Source of the DNA: DAOUAT01 sp964551735
GTDB taxonomy: Bacteria; Chloroflexota; Anaerolineae; CG2-30-64-16
Length of the DNA stretch: 64,000 nt
NCBI GenBank assembly: GCA_964551735.1
Contig: CAZKEF010000003.1
Coordinates: 124,001-188,000, forward strand
Reading direction: 5' to 3'
This document shows, in pieces, positions 1-8,756 of this stretch (positions are counted from its first letter, which is position 1; every line of letters begins with the position of its first letter). The notes beneath the pieces were generated by a model. That model saw nothing but the letters and a program-made list of their open reading frames with translations. It did not search any database and was not told where the DNA came from. The translations under genes were made by a program, and so were the position numbers.

Positions 1-3000
1 GCCAACTGATCGGCGCCCAGGGTCACTGCCACCTCAGTTCGGCCGAAGACCTCGCCGCCCGCTGCCGGTTTCGCGAAGGTGACGCTGGGCGCGGCCGCGC
101 TGGCCGGAATGGCCGCGTCAGCCTTGTAGATCACCAGGTCCAGCGCGGGCACGTCCACGGTGATCGCGCCTGCACCGTTGGAGAGCAGCGCTGCGTTGGC
201 AGCCGGATACACCGCTGTCCAGGTGGCATCAGGCGTGAACGTAGCGAAAGTAGCCTGCTGATCGGTGGTTGCGTTGTTCAGCGCCACTACGTACTCGATT
301 TGCTCCTCGCGGTCAATGCGCGAGAAGGCAAAGATGCCGGCGCTGTCCTGGCTGTAGCGCTGGATTTGCGCGCCGCGGCGCAGTGCAGCATGGCTGCGGT
401 AAACGCCAGCATACTCGGCCAGCGCCTGGTAGATCGGATGGGTGACGTCGAAGTTGTCGTCGGCCGGGGTGGCGTCAGTGCCGATCAGGTCGTTGTTCAT
501 GTAGTCCGGTACCTGGCTGGGCAGCATGTCCTCGCGCGCCAGCTTGTCACTGCCGATGCCGACAAAGCCCTGCTCGTCGCCGTAGTAGATCACCGGGAAG
601 CCGCGGGCGAAGAAGATCAGCCCGTAGCCCAGGTTCATGCGCGCCACGAGCTCGGCGTCGGCCGCGCCCGGCTGCGCCTGGCGCAGACGGCCGCCCAGAC
701 GCTCAATGAAGCCGTCGTGGTTGCTGACGAAGTTGCCCAGGCCATAGGCGTTGCTATCGGCGTCGGTGTAATAGTCGTCCTGGGCGAAGAAGCTGGCCAG
801 GCTGTCCGTGGCCGCGCTGTTGGCGGCGAAGTTGGTCGACGCGCCGTGCAGGCCGAAGTCCAGCACGCTGGGCAACTGGCCCTCGGTGGTGAACCGGCTC
901 AGCACCGTCACATCACCATCGAACACCTCGCCGAACATGCTGAAGTCGGCCTTACCCAACGACTGCGCATAAGCCATGACCTCGGGCGCCAACTGCTGCC
1001 ACAGTTCGATGTTGACGTGCTTGACCGTGTCAATGCGGAAGCCGTCAATGTCGAAGGTGTCGATCAGGTTCTTGAAGATGGCGATGTAGCCGTTGACCAC
1101 ATCGGGGTGCTCGGTGAAGGTGTCGTCCAGGCCGAAGAAGTCGCCATACGTCGAGCTCTCACCGGCAAAGGTCGAGTCGCCCCGGTTGTGGTAGTAGATG
1201 GGATTGTTCAACCACGCCGGGTTCTTGGCTGCGTCATCGCCGGCGTTGGGGAAGATCGGCGTGTAGGGGAAGCTGGTCTCGGCGTCCAACACCGGGAAGG
1301 TGGCGCCGCCCGCATAGTCGCGGTCGTCGAACTCGTTGCCGTCGGCATCGCGATAGGGGAAGTCGGTCTTGTTGCGATAGGTGAACTGGCCCTCGGCGTA
1401 GCTGATGACATCGGCCGTGTGGTTGACCACCATGTCAAAGTAGACCTTGATGTCGTTGGCGTGCGCCTCGTCAATAAACGCCTGCAACTCAGCGTTGCTG
1501 CCCAGGTGCGGATCGGCGTTCTCGAAGTCCAGGATCCAGTAGCCGTGATAGGCGCCGCCGATGCCGAAGGCCGTGCTGCTGTCAGGCTGGGTCGGCTTGT
1601 TTTCGAACACAGGGGTGATCCACAGCGAGGTCACGCCCAGGCCAGCCAGGTAGTCCAGTTTGCCCTGCAGGCCGGCCAGGTCGCCGCCGTGGTAGAACGA
1701 CTTGTCGGTCGGCAGGAAGCCGGTCTGCGCCAGCGTGCCGCCGGGGGCTGCACCCTCGTCATTGCTGGGGTCGCCATTGGCGAAGCGGTCGGTGAGCAGG
1801 AAGTAGAAGATCTCGTCCTGGAGGGGCGACTGCACAGGATCGCGCACCAGGTCCTCGTCCGGCACCTCGCCTGCGATGGTCTCGGTGACCTCGTTGGTGG
1901 CGCTATCGTAGCTGAAGGTGACAGTGGCGCCGCCGGCCGGCACGGTAAACAGCTGGTTACTGCCCGGATACGCCACGTCCCAGCTCTCATTGAGGGCTAC
2001 CTTATACTCCCAGTTACCCTCGGGCACGTTTGCGGTGAAGGTGTAGACGCCGTCGCCATCCGGATCCTTCATCCACGTCTTCAGGTTGTCGGGCGACCAG
2101 TCCGCGCCGCCGATCTCCGAGGCGAAGTTGCCGGCCACCACGGGGATGGTGTATTCCGGCCGGCTGGCCACGAAGTTGTCGCCGCTGTCCCGGTCATAGT
2201 AGAAGTGGACCGTGCCGCCTGCTGTGGTGAAGCCGACGTTTGGCCCGCCAGGCACGCCGTTCACGCCGTAGTTCTCATCCCAGGTGCCGCCCACCGTGGC
2301 CTTGAACTCATACGAGCCGGCCGGGATGGCATCGGTCACGAACTTGTAGACGCCGTCGCTGTTGTCGTCCGTGCCCTTGGTGGCCTCATTGCTGGGGTCC
2401 CAGTCATTGCCCAGGCCGGCTGCGGCCGGGTAGTTGCCGGGGAAGGTGACCAGCAGCGGCGGCTCACCGCCGCCAACGACCTCGCTAACCTCGTTGGTGG
2501 CGCTGTTGTAGCTGAAGGTCACACTGGCGCCGCCGGCCGGCACGGTGAACGCCTTGTTGCTGCCCGGATACGCGACAGCCCAGCCCTCATCCAGCGCAAC
2601 CTTGTACTCCCAGTCGCCCTCCGGCAGATCCGCGGTGAAGGTGTAGATGTCGTCGCCATCCGGATCCTTCATCCACGTTTTCAGGCAGTCGGGCTGCCAA
2701 TCATCAGGGCAACCGAGTTCGCTCTGCATGTTACCCGCGACCGTCGCGATGACCTGGTTCACGCTGTCGGCCACGTAATGGTCGGCCGGGTCGTAATACC
2801 AACGCACCGTGTCACCGGCGGCCACCATGAACGGAACATCCGCGGCCGGGTACGCCTTGCCCCAATCGCCATCTTCCACGATTTTGTACGCGTAGCTGCC
2901 TGCGTCCGGGATCGCTACGCTGTACTTCCAGACGCCGTCGCCGTTCGCGTCGGACATGTCGGTCAGCGGATCGTTGTTCGACCAATCGCTGCCGCCGATC

Positions 3001-3131
3001 TCGCTCTCGAAGCTGCCGGCCACGTTGACCTGCGTCAACGCGGGTGCAGCAACGGGCGCCGCGCCGACCGGCAATGAGCCGATCAGCATCGAAATCACAA
3101 CAAACACGGCCATCCAACGGTATCTGCGCAT
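1..3131 (-). CDS. Secreted GH13 alpha-amylase with tandem N-terminal starch-binding-like modules (3' end off window)
   Basis: Exported glycoside hydrolase family 13 enzyme, expected to cleave alpha-glucans outside the cell. The ATG at 3131 follows AAGGAG and is followed by a signal peptide (MRRYRW, hydrophobic stretch, GAAPVAAPA). Residues 30-420 hold four related beta-modules (each with the pattern DPDGDGVYTF / WEYKVAL / YPGSN), resembling the SusE/CBM20-like modules of amylopullulanases. The catalytic domain starts near residue 430 (FYFLLTDRFANGDPSND). All GH13 signature regions are visible: DMVVNH, GFRIDTVKH (nucleophile Asp), FGEVFDG (acid/base Glu) and NFVSNHD. About 1043 codons are visible and the reading frame is open at the window edge, so the C terminus is missing. 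The gene may belong functionally with the maltokinase at 14868-16580. Subfamily (alpha-amylase versus neopullulanase-like) is not resolved. Confidence 0.93.
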   Translation of the reverse strand, partial: MRRYRWMAVFVVISMLIGSLPVGAAPVAAPALTQVNVAGSFESEIGGSDWSNNDPLTDMSDANGDGVWKYSVAIPDAGSYAYKIVEDGDWGKAYPAADVPFMVAAGDTVRWYYDPADHYVADSVNQVIATVAGNMQSELGCPDDWQPDCLKTWMKDPDGDDIYTFTADLPEGDWEYKVALDEGWAVAYPGSNKAFTVPAGGASVTFSYNSATNEVSEVVGGGEPPLLVTFPGNYPAAAGLGNDWDPSNEATKGTDDNSDGVYKFVTDAIPAGSYEFKATVGGTWDENYGVNGVPGGPNVGFTTAGGTVHFYYDRDSGDNFVASRPEYTIPVVAGNFASEIGGADWSPDNLKTWMKDPDGDGVYTFTANVPEGNWEYKVALNESWDVAYPGSNQLFTVPAGGATVTFSYDSATNEVTETIAGEVPDEDLVRDPVQSPLQDEIFYFLLTDRFANGDPSNDEGAAPGGTLAQTGFLPTDKSFYHGGDLAGLQGKLDYLAGLGVTSLWITPVFENKPTQPDSSTAFGIGGAYHGYWILDFENADPHLGSNAELQAFIDEAHANDIKVYFDMVVNHTADVISYAEGQFTYRNKTDFPYRDADGNEFDDRDYAGGATFPVLDAETSFPYTPIFPNAGDDAAKNPAWLNNPIYYHNRGDSTFAGESSTYGDFFGLDDTFTEHPDVVNGYIAIFKNLIDTFDIDGFRIDTVKHVNIELWQQLAPEVMAYAQSLGKADFSMFGEVFDGDVTVLSRFTTEGQLPSVLDFGLHGASTNFAANSAATDSLASFFAQDDYYTDADSNAYGLGNFVSNHDGFIERLGGRLRQAQPGAADAELVARMNLGYGLIFFARGFPVIYYGDEQGFVGIGSDKLAREDMLPSQVPDYMNNDLIGTDATPADDNFDVTHPIYQALAEYAGVYRSHAALRRGAQIQRYSQDSAGIFAFSRIDREEQIEYVVALNNATTDQQATFATFTPDATWTAVYPAANAALLSNGAGAITVDVPALDLVIYKADAAIPASAAAPSVTFAKPAAGGEVFGRTEVAVTLGADQL

Positions 3132-3185
3132 AAGAGAACTCCTTTCTATGTTGGTGGAACAAGTGTGTGCAAACGACAGACAGAG

Positions 3186-3221
3186 AACGAGGCCGCGCCC
3201 CAATCGGGGCGCGGCCTCGTT
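3186..3221 (-). terminator. Perfect 16-bp hairpin, no T-tract
   Basis: Arms AACGAGGCCGCGCCCC (3186-3201) and its exact complement (3206-3221) enclose a 4-nt loop. The hairpin sits 3 nt beyond the stop of a short minus-strand ORF (3225-3380) and 55 nt upstream of the amylase start. It is either the terminator of that ORF or an attenuator in the amylase leader. No T-run follows on either strand. Confidence 0.6.
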
Positions 3222-3224
3222 GAT

Positions 3225-3380
3225 TCACCAGTTGATCTCAAAGATGCCGAACATGAGAGCAAACCCCTCTAAGCAGCGCTGCATCAAGCCTGTGTTCGCT
3301 TCGTATACCGGCGCGCCGTCTGGCAAGCGCACCTCAGGATGTGAGGCAAGAAACCCAAGACGTTGAGGCGATGGTATCAT
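3225..3380 (-). CDS. Possible 51-aa small protein
   Basis: Open frame of 51 codons reading MIPSPQRLGF...LMFGIFEINW. Its stop lies 3 nt before the perfect hairpin at 3186-3221, the arrangement expected of a real gene end or of the 3' remnant of a decayed gene. There is no convincing ribosome binding site before the ATG and I recognise no family. Upstream lies the divergent promoter of the P450. It could be a leader peptide of the amylase transcript, a gene remnant or chance. Confidence 0.25.
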   Translation of the reverse strand: MIPSPQRLGFLASHPEVRLPDGAPVYEANTGLMQRCLEGFALMFGIFEINW

Positions 3381-3407
3381 AGGCTGGCGGTGGTGTCAAA
3401 GAAACGT

Positions 3408-3436
3408 TTGGCTCAGCATCACGAATGCGTTATACT
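3408..3436 (+). promoter_or_regulatory. Sigma-70-type promoter of the P450 gene
   Basis: A TTGGCT -35 box (3408-3413) and TATACT -10 box (3431-3436) are separated by exactly 17 bp, about 60 bp upstream of the P450 start codon. Confidence 0.55.
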
Positions 3437-3494
3437 TGTCACACCGTCGGTGACCGACTGCGCACTCAGCGTCTTGCCAACCAAGGAGAGGATC

Positions 3495-4895
3495 ATGCCA
3501 GACCCATCCATCACCGCGCCCAAGCCCATCCCCGGCCCCGGCGACCGGCCGCCGCTGGATCAGTTAAGCACGCTGCGCGACGGGCCGCACGCGTTCCTGC
3601 TGCGGATCGCGCAGGCGTACGGCCCCATCCTGCGCTACCCGGTCGGCCCGCCCATCGGCCCCGGGTTCGCGTTCTACCTGGTGTGCGACCCGGACGGCGT
3701 GAAGCACGTGCTGCAAGACAACCACAAGAACTACAGCAAGGACACCTTCCAGTACAATCTACTCAGCACCATCACCGGCCAGGGGCTGCTGACCAGCGAC
3801 GGGGACTTCTGGCTGCGGCAGCGGCGGTTGGCCCAGCCCGCGTTCCACAGGGCGCGGGTGGCCGGCTTCGGCCCGCTGATGCTGGATGCGGCGCAGGCGA
3901 TGCTGGCGCGCTGGGACGCGCACGCGGCCGCGGGCGAGCCGATTGACGTGGCCGAAGAGATGATGCATGTCGCATTGCAGATCGTGGGCAAGGCGCTGTT
4001 CAGCGCGGAGATCGGCGGTCAGGCGGACGACCTGGCGCAGGCGACCCTGACGGTGCTGGATCACATCGTGCATCGGGCGCGCACCTTTGGCGTCGTGCCC
4101 GAATGGCTGCCCACGCCGGGCAACCGGCGGCACAAGGCGGCCATGCGCACGCTGGAAGGGGCGGTGTATGAGACGATTGAGACCCGAAGGGTTTCCGAAA
4201 ACCTTTCGGACTTAACGGATCTCCTCGGCATGCTCATGGCCGCGCGCGACCCCGACACCGGTGAGGGGATGAGCGACCGGCATCTGCGCGACGAGGCCAT
4301 GACCGGGCTGATCGCGGGGCACGAGACGGTGGCCAGTGCGCTGGCGTGGACGTGGCACCTGCTGGCCGATAACCCCGAGGCTGAAGCGAAGCTGCACGCG
4401 GAGCTGGCCGCCGTGTTGGGCGGCCGGCCACCGACCGTGGACGACCTACCGCGGCTGCCCTACACGGAAGCCGTCTTCGAGGAGGCGCTGCGCCTCTACC
4501 CGCCCGCGTGGATCATCACCCGCAAGGCGCTGGGCGACGACGCGATCTGCGGCTACCGCGTACCGCCCGGGGCCCTGGTGGTCACCAGCCCCTATGTCAC
4601 CCAGCGCCTGCCGCAATACTGGGATGAGCCGGAGGCATTTCGGCCCGAGCGCTTCCTGCCCGAGGCCGCGGCCAGGCGCCATCGCTTCGCGTTCTACCCG
4701 TTCGGCGGCGGCCCCAGGCTGTGCATCGGCAACGGGTTCGCGCTGGTGGAAGCCGGGCTGATCATCGCCAGCGTGGCGCAGCGCTACCGTCCGCGTCTCG
4801 TGCCCGGCCACCCGGTGGTCGTGGAGCCGGGGGTGACGCTGCGGCCCAAACATGGGTTACAGATGACGCTGGAGGCAGCGGATGGGAACGGATAA
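3495..4895 (+). CDS. Cytochrome P450
   Basis: Haem-thiolate monooxygenase of 466 aa, a normal length for soluble bacterial P450s. Motifs: I-helix oxygen-binding AGHETVAS, K-helix EEALR (ExxR), and the haem-ligand loop FGGGPRLCIG with the cysteine ligand. The N terminus (PIPGPGDRPPL) is the proline-rich hinge typical of CYP102/CYP4-like enzymes. No membrane anchor is seen. The ATG at 3495 is chosen because AAGGAGAGG precedes it; an upstream in-frame extension lacks a ribosome binding site. Substrate is unknown; no redox partner is encoded next to it. Residues around 230 are encoded by a short palindromic repeat (4184-4209), and the last codons lie in a 15-nt sequence repeated at 49067. Confidence 0.95.
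   Translation: MPDPSITAPKPIPGPGDRPPLDQLSTLRDGPHAFLLRIAQAYGPILRYPVGPPIGPGFAFYLVCDPDGVKHVLQDNHKNYSKDTFQYNLLSTITGQGLLTSDGDFWLRQRRLAQPAFHRARVAGFGPLMLDAAQAMLARWDAHAAAGEPIDVAEEMMHVALQIVGKALFSAEIGGQADDLAQATLTVLDHIVHRARTFGVVPEWLPTPGNRRHKAAMRTLEGAVYETIETRRVSENLSDLTDLLGMLMAARDPDTGEGMSDRHLRDEAMTGLIAGHETVASALAWTWHLLADNPEAEAKLHAELAAVLGGRPPTVDDLPRLPYTEAVFEEALRLYPPAWIITRKALGDDAICGYRVPPGALVVTSPYVTQRLPQYWDEPEAFRPERFLPEAAARRHRFAFYPFGGGPRLCIGNGFALVEAGLIIASVAQRYRPRLVPGHPVVVEPGVTLRPKHGLQMTLEAADGNG
4184..4209. repeat. 26-bp palindromic repeat inside the P450 gene
   Basis: CCGAAGGGTTT and AAACCTTTCGG form near-perfect inverted arms (one G-T wobble) around CCGA. The stretch is in frame and encodes the variable segment between the H- and I-helix regions (ETRRVSENLSDL). 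It is AT-richer than its surroundings and looks like a short interspersed element exapted into coding sequence. Confidence 0.5.
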
Positions 4896-4931
4896 GCGGA
4901 TGATCTGGCCAGCGGCTGTTGCCGATGTGAG

Positions 4932-5687
4932 ATGAGCTCGATGTCAAGTCCCATCAAAGCGATCCTCTTCGACCTCGACGGTACGCTGCTGGACAGCAAT
5001 ATGGGGACCTTCCTGCCGCGCTATTTTCAACTGCTCTCAGCGCGGGTGGCGCACTTGGCGCCCCCCAAGGCGTTCATTGCCCACCTGCTGCAGGCCACCG
5101 AGGTGATGACAGCCAACGACGGCCGCGCTACCAATGCCGAGGTCTTTGCGGAGGCCTTCTTCCCGTTCGCCGGCCGCACGCGCGCCGAACTGGAGCCGAT
5201 CTTCGAGGCGTTCTACGCCGAGGACTTCCCGCAGTTGAGCGCTCTCACCCGCGCGAGGCCGGAAGCACCGGAAATTGTGCAGATGGCCTTTGAGCAGGGC
5301 TACGCCGTGGCGATCGCCACCAACCCGTTGTTCCCGGAGACCGCAGTCCGGCAACGGCTGGCGTGGGCCGGCGTGGCCGATTTCCCCTACCGGTGGATCA
5401 CCACCTATGAGAACAGCCGCCACAGCAAACCCAACCCCAGCTACTGGACCGAGGTCTGCGCGCACGTGGGCCATCCGCCCGCGGCATGCCTGGTGGTTGG
5501 GGATGAACACATGGACATGGTCGCTGCCGCCATCGGCTGCCCCACCTATCTGGTCCCCGGCCCGGCCACCGCGCTGCATGCCGACACGCCGGCGCCGACC
5601 TATCGCGGCACGTTGGCGGATCTGGCCGACTTGCTCCAGAGGAACGAACGCTCCTCCGGGATCGAGGCTTCAGCTCAATGTCACTAG
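4932..5687 (+). CDS. HAD-superfamily hydrolase (phosphatase-like)
   Basis: Haloacid-dehalogenase-type hydrolase of 251 aa, probably a small-molecule phosphatase. Motif I is DLDGTLLDS near the N terminus (nucleophile and acid Asp), motif II is around IATNPL, motif III lysine is in HSKPNPSYW, and motif IV is VVGDEHMDMVAA. A helical cap sits between motifs I and II. Two close ATGs (4932 and 4941) are possible; neither has a strong ribosome binding site. It starts 36 nt after the P450 stop, so the two may be cotranscribed. Substrate cannot be predicted. Confidence 0.9.
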   Translation: MSSMSSPIKAILFDLDGTLLDSNMGTFLPRYFQLLSARVAHLAPPKAFIAHLLQATEVMTANDGRATNAEVFAEAFFPFAGRTRAELEPIFEAFYAEDFPQLSALTRARPEAPEIVQMAFEQGYAVAIATNPLFPETAVRQRLAWAGVADFPYRWITTYENSRHSKPNPSYWTEVCAHVGHPPAACLVVGDEHMDMVAAAIGCPTYLVPGPATALHADTPAPTYRGTLADLADLLQRNERSSGIEASAQCH

Positions 5688-5861
5688 ATTGGGTGGTCGG
5701 CCAGCTTTACACCGGTTCTCAGCCGGTCTGCGACCGGCGTCGCAGGCGTTTTCAGGCTGCTTCTGGCGTCAGGATGGGGGTCACAGACCCGCTACGAACC
5801 ACATCAACGATCGATAGGTATCCGCGCCCGTCCGCGTCTCTTCTTCGGCTCAGGAGGCAAG
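5688..5861 (+). other. Intergenic spacer with a small hairpin
   Basis: A GCCGGT/ACCGGC stem (5722-5738, 5-nt loop) follows the HAD gene and could end its transcript. An AGGAGG ribosome binding site for the next gene lies at the far end. I see no gene in it. Confidence 0.35.
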
Positions 5862-7034
5862 ATGTCTGACACTGATCTCCACATTCGCTATGCGCCCATC
5901 ATGCGTTTCTCGCGGGGCGAGCGGTTCTTCCCCATGGCTGTGGACGACTTCCTGGGCTACACGGCGCTTCACGCCAAGGGCAGCCGGCGGCCGGCCGTGC
6001 CGCGCGGCCGGGTGACAGCCGCTGACCTGCTGCGCCGAGGTGCGGTCGATCTGTTCCTGCGCTCGGTGGAGGGCGGCCCGTTGACCGGCATCGAGGTGGC
6101 CAGCCAGTGGGGCGCGGCCACGATCAAGCTGCTCTCCGAGTGGGCCAGCAAGCCCGCGGTCGCCTGGACCCCCAACCTGGCCGGGACGGCGTACCGCTGG
6201 TTCAGCGAGAAGACCAGCGCGGCCACCAAACGATTCTGGTGGAACGACCTGGTGTTCGCCCAGCTCTCCCGTGCCCTGGGCGCGGATCTGGGCCGCGATG
6301 ACCTGCCGCGCTTCGTGCTGCCGGGCGACATGCGCCAGGCGGCCATCACCGCGTATGACGAGAGCCAGGCCGGCCGGCCGCGCTTCACCTACTACCACCG
6401 CACCATGCGCGAGGGCGACTACCTCAACCTGCAATACTGGTTCTTCTACGCGTACAACGACTGGGGCAACGGCTACGGCGGCTTCAACGACCACGAGGGG
6501 GATTGGGAGGGGTTCCACGTCTTCTTCAAGCTGGACGGCGGCCAGCCGGTGGAGCCGCCTGCGTTTGTCTGCTTCCTGGGCCACGAGTCGCGGCTGACAA
6601 AGTCCTGGGATCATCCGGAGGTGGAAAAGGTGGGCACCCACCCGGTGATCTACGTGGCTGCGGGCTCCCATGCCAGCTATCCACAGCCGAAGCTCTACCC
6701 GCTGATAGCGCTGTATAACCTGATTGACTACGCCACCGGCGATGCGCTGACCTTGTCGCACGATGCCTGGGTCAACCGGATTGCGCTCATGGAAAGCAGC
6801 GACCTGGCCCTGCTGAACTATCGCGGGTCGTGGGGCACGCGCTACTGGCTGAACCTCCGCTGGCTGCGGGCCAGCCTGCGCAGCGTCGCGACGGCAGGCA
6901 ACGTCCTGGCCCGCGTGCTGCCGGGCGAAATCGCACTGCCTGGTGTGAGTGCGCCGCGCGGCCCGCGCTTCGCCGCCGGGGGCGACGAGCGTGAGAGCTG
7001 GCGCAACCCGCTGGCATTTGCAGGCATCCGATGA
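5862..7034 (+). CDS. Vps62/DUF946-like protein
   Basis: Protein of 390 aa resembling the Vps62-related family known from fungi, plants and scattered bacteria. Recognisable patches are YYHRTMREGDYLNLQYWFFY, the acidic motif NDHEGDWEGF near residue 210 and the late motif AAGSHASYPQP near residue 268. The family has no well-established biochemical activity; the HEGDWE pattern recalls the metal-binding site of necrosis-inducing proteins. No signal peptide or membrane helix is evident. The ATG follows AGGAGG. Its last four bases overlap the start of the next gene (ATGA), implying translational coupling. Confidence 0.75.
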   Translation: MSDTDLHIRYAPIMRFSRGERFFPMAVDDFLGYTALHAKGSRRPAVPRGRVTAADLLRRGAVDLFLRSVEGGPLTGIEVASQWGAATIKLLSEWASKPAVAWTPNLAGTAYRWFSEKTSAATKRFWWNDLVFAQLSRALGADLGRDDLPRFVLPGDMRQAAITAYDESQAGRPRFTYYHRTMREGDYLNLQYWFFYAYNDWGNGYGGFNDHEGDWEGFHVFFKLDGGQPVEPPAFVCFLGHESRLTKSWDHPEVEKVGTHPVIYVAAGSHASYPQPKLYPLIALYNLIDYATGDALTLSHDAWVNRIALMESSDLALLNYRGSWGTRYWLNLRWLRASLRSVATAGNVLARVLPGEIALPGVSAPRGPRFAAGGDERESWRNPLAFAGIR

Positions 7035-7834
7035 GCAACCCTGCCCTGTTCTTGCTGTCCGGCGGCACCGGCGCCAGCGGCGAGCTGCTGGTGCGCACGG
7101 TGCTGGCGCAATTCCGCGGGCCCGTGCCGCTGGAGATCGCACCCCACATCCTTAGCGCGGCCCAGGCCGAGGAGGTCGTGGCGCGCGCCCACGCGGCCGG
7201 CGGCATCGTCATCCATACCTTGGTGGATGGCGCCTTGCGCCGGGCCGTGACCGAAGCCGCGGCGCGGCATGGGGTCCCGGCGGTGGACCTCATGGGGCCG
7301 CTGCTGGAACAACTGACGATGGCGCTGGGCGAGCAGCCCGCGGGTAAGCCGGGCCTCTACCGGCAGCAGCGGGAGAAGTACTTCGAGCGTGTGGAGGCCA
7401 TCGAGTTCAGCGTGGCCCACGACGACGCGCAACGCATCGAGGAACTGCCGCGTGCCGAGATCGTGCTGGTGGGCGTATCGCGCGCGGGCAAAACGCCGTT
7501 GAGCATGTACCTGTCGGTGATGGGCTGGAAGGTCGCCAACGTGCCCCTGATCCCCGGGCTGGACCCGCCCCCGATCCTGTCAGACGTGGATCCCCGCCGC
7601 GTGGTGGGACTGACCATCGAGCCAGGACAGTTGGTCGCGCACCGCCGGTGGCGTCAGGCGCACCTGGGCATCGCGACCACCGATTACACCAGCGCCGCGG
7701 CCATCTACGATGAGGTCGAAGAGGCGCGGCGTTGGTGTCGCCAGCAAGGCTTCGCCGTCGTGGACGTGACCGACAAACCCATCGAGTCCAGCGCGGAAGA
7801 GGTCATCGCCACGGTCACACGACGGCTGAAATGA
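7031..7834 (+). CDS. ppsR: Pyruvate phosphate/water dikinase regulatory protein (PSRP, DUF299)
   Basis: Bifunctional ADP-dependent kinase and Pi-dependent pyrophosphorylase that inactivates and reactivates a PEP-synthesising dikinase. The 267-aa length is normal. The family signature is the P-loop GVSRAGKTPLSMYL near residue 153, followed by KVANVPLIPG; the N terminus LFLLSGGTGASGELLV is also typical. The usual P-loop is SRT(S/G)KTPLS, and here Ala-Gly replaces Thr-Ser. The dikinase target is not in the window. The gene overlaps its predecessor by 4 nt and ends 8 nt before the convergent GerW gene. Confidence 0.92.
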   Translation: MSNPALFLLSGGTGASGELLVRTVLAQFRGPVPLEIAPHILSAAQAEEVVARAHAAGGIVIHTLVDGALRRAVTEAAARHGVPAVDLMGPLLEQLTMALGEQPAGKPGLYRQQREKYFERVEAIEFSVAHDDAQRIEELPRAEIVLVGVSRAGKTPLSMYLSVMGWKVANVPLIPGLDPPPILSDVDPRRVVGLTIEPGQLVAHRRWRQAHLGIATTDYTSAAAIYDEVEEARRWCRQQGFAVVDVTDKPIESSAEEVIATVTRRLK

Positions 7835-7842
7835 ACGCGGGC

Positions 7843-8223
7843 CTATTTGCGCACGAACGCGCGCACCGTCTTGGTGATCCAGAACACTGTCCACGCGGAC
7901 AGCAGGATGCCCGCGATGGCCACCTTGACCGGGTCGAAAAGCGGCTCGTACTTCACGCCTTCAGCGTTCACGCGGATGTACCCCATCGGCTTGGCCATAC
8001 CGCCGCCGCCCCCGCCGGCCCCCTGCGCTTCGCTCTTTTCCGTTTCCGTGCCGCTCTCGTCTGCCTGCCGGCCCGTACCGGAGCCATATCCGAAACCATA
8101 CGCCACGCTGGCCACCGGGATCAACGTGACCTCGCCCTCTTTCACCGGCGCGCCGAAGGTCGCCGCCACTGTCAGCCGCTCCAACATCTCCTCGATGGGG
8201 CGCAGCATTGTCTTTTCATCCAT
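7843..8223 (-). CDS. gerW: GerW/YtfJ family protein
   Basis: Small 126-aa protein. The N-terminal half (IEEMLERLTVAATFGAPVKEG, then VTLIPVASVAYGFGYGSG) matches the GerW family, named for a Bacillus germination protein but widespread in non-sporulating bacteria. A Gly-rich linker (GAGGGGGGMAKP) leads to the conserved PMGYIRVNAEGVKYEP. A C-terminal membrane helix (VAIAGILLSAWTVFWITKTV) is an extension not seen in Bacillus YtfJ. The ATG follows AAGGAG. It lies 20 nt downstream of a small membrane protein gene and is probably cotranscribed with it. Role here unknown. Confidence 0.88.
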   Translation of the reverse strand: MDEKTMLRPIEEMLERLTVAATFGAPVKEGEVTLIPVASVAYGFGYGSGTGRQADESGTETEKSEAQGAGGGGGGMAKPMGYIRVNAEGVKYEPLFDPVKVAIAGILLSAWTVFWITKTVRAFVRK

Positions 8224-8242
8224 GGGTATCTCCTTGTCTGGG

Positions 8243-8557
8243 TTAACGAACCCGGTATCTGGCAGAAACCAGGTTTCTCAGCACGATCACCAGGCCGCAC
8301 ACCGCGGCCACGGCCAGCCCGACGCCGGCAAGCGCGGCCAGCGTCTGGCGTGTCAGGTCGAAGATGGGAACCGTGGCCTCCCGGCCCTGCGGATCGAGCA
8401 CCTTCACCCTGACCGGCATGAGCCGCACGCCGCCGCCGGAACCACCCGCGCGGCCCGTCATGCGCGCCACCGGCTGCAGCAGGTGCCCACCCACCGTCAC
8501 CAGCGGGCCGAACAGTTCGCGATCGATCCGTCCTTGCGCATCCATCGAATCCGCCAA
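8243..8557 (-). CDS. Small membrane protein upstream of gerW (TTG start)
   Basis: Protein of 104 aa: a soluble N-terminal part with a Gly-rich turn (GRAGGSGGGVRLMPVRV) and one C-terminal membrane helix (TLAALAGVGLAVAAVCGLVIVLRNL). The TTG at 8557 is preferred because AAAGGAGG precedes it by 5 nt; the in-frame ATG four codons later is too far from that site. It is followed at 20 nt by gerW. The arrangement of two short C-terminally anchored proteins suggests a membrane complex; this is inference. No family recognised. Confidence 0.7.
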   Translation of the reverse strand: MADSMDAQGRIDRELFGPLVTVGGHLLQPVARMTGRAGGSGGGVRLMPVRVKVLDPQGREATVPIFDLTRQTLAALAGVGLAVAAVCGLVIVLRNLVSARYRVR

Positions 8558-8596
8558 AGCAACCTCCTTTCGCTGGGGTGTGTTCCACAGCAACTG

Positions 8597-8749
8597 TAGG
8601 GGCGGGTTCCCTGACATTAACCGAACCCTTGCCGCCATCATGCGCTCGCCACACCAGGCCGAGCTTGTGTTGATCACGCAAAACCCGCCCCTACCCTCAC
8701 GCGCTTACCATATCAAGCCGGCTTGCGTCCATTACGCAAAACCCGCCCC
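8597..8749. repeat. Interspersed GGGGCGGGTT repeat cluster
   Basis: TAGGGGCGGGTT (8597-8608) is inverted at 8682-8693. The 16-mer ACGCAAAACCCGCCCC occurs twice as a direct repeat (8676-8691 and 8734-8749). This fills the gap between two minus-strand genes and looks like a REP or MITE-type element. Confidence 0.6.
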
Positions 8750-8756
8750 GGCTGCG

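Noticed and set aside
300..3077. Long plus-strand frame of 925 codons opposite the amylase
   Set aside because: It is antisense to clear GH13 motifs and is a by-product of high-GC third positions.
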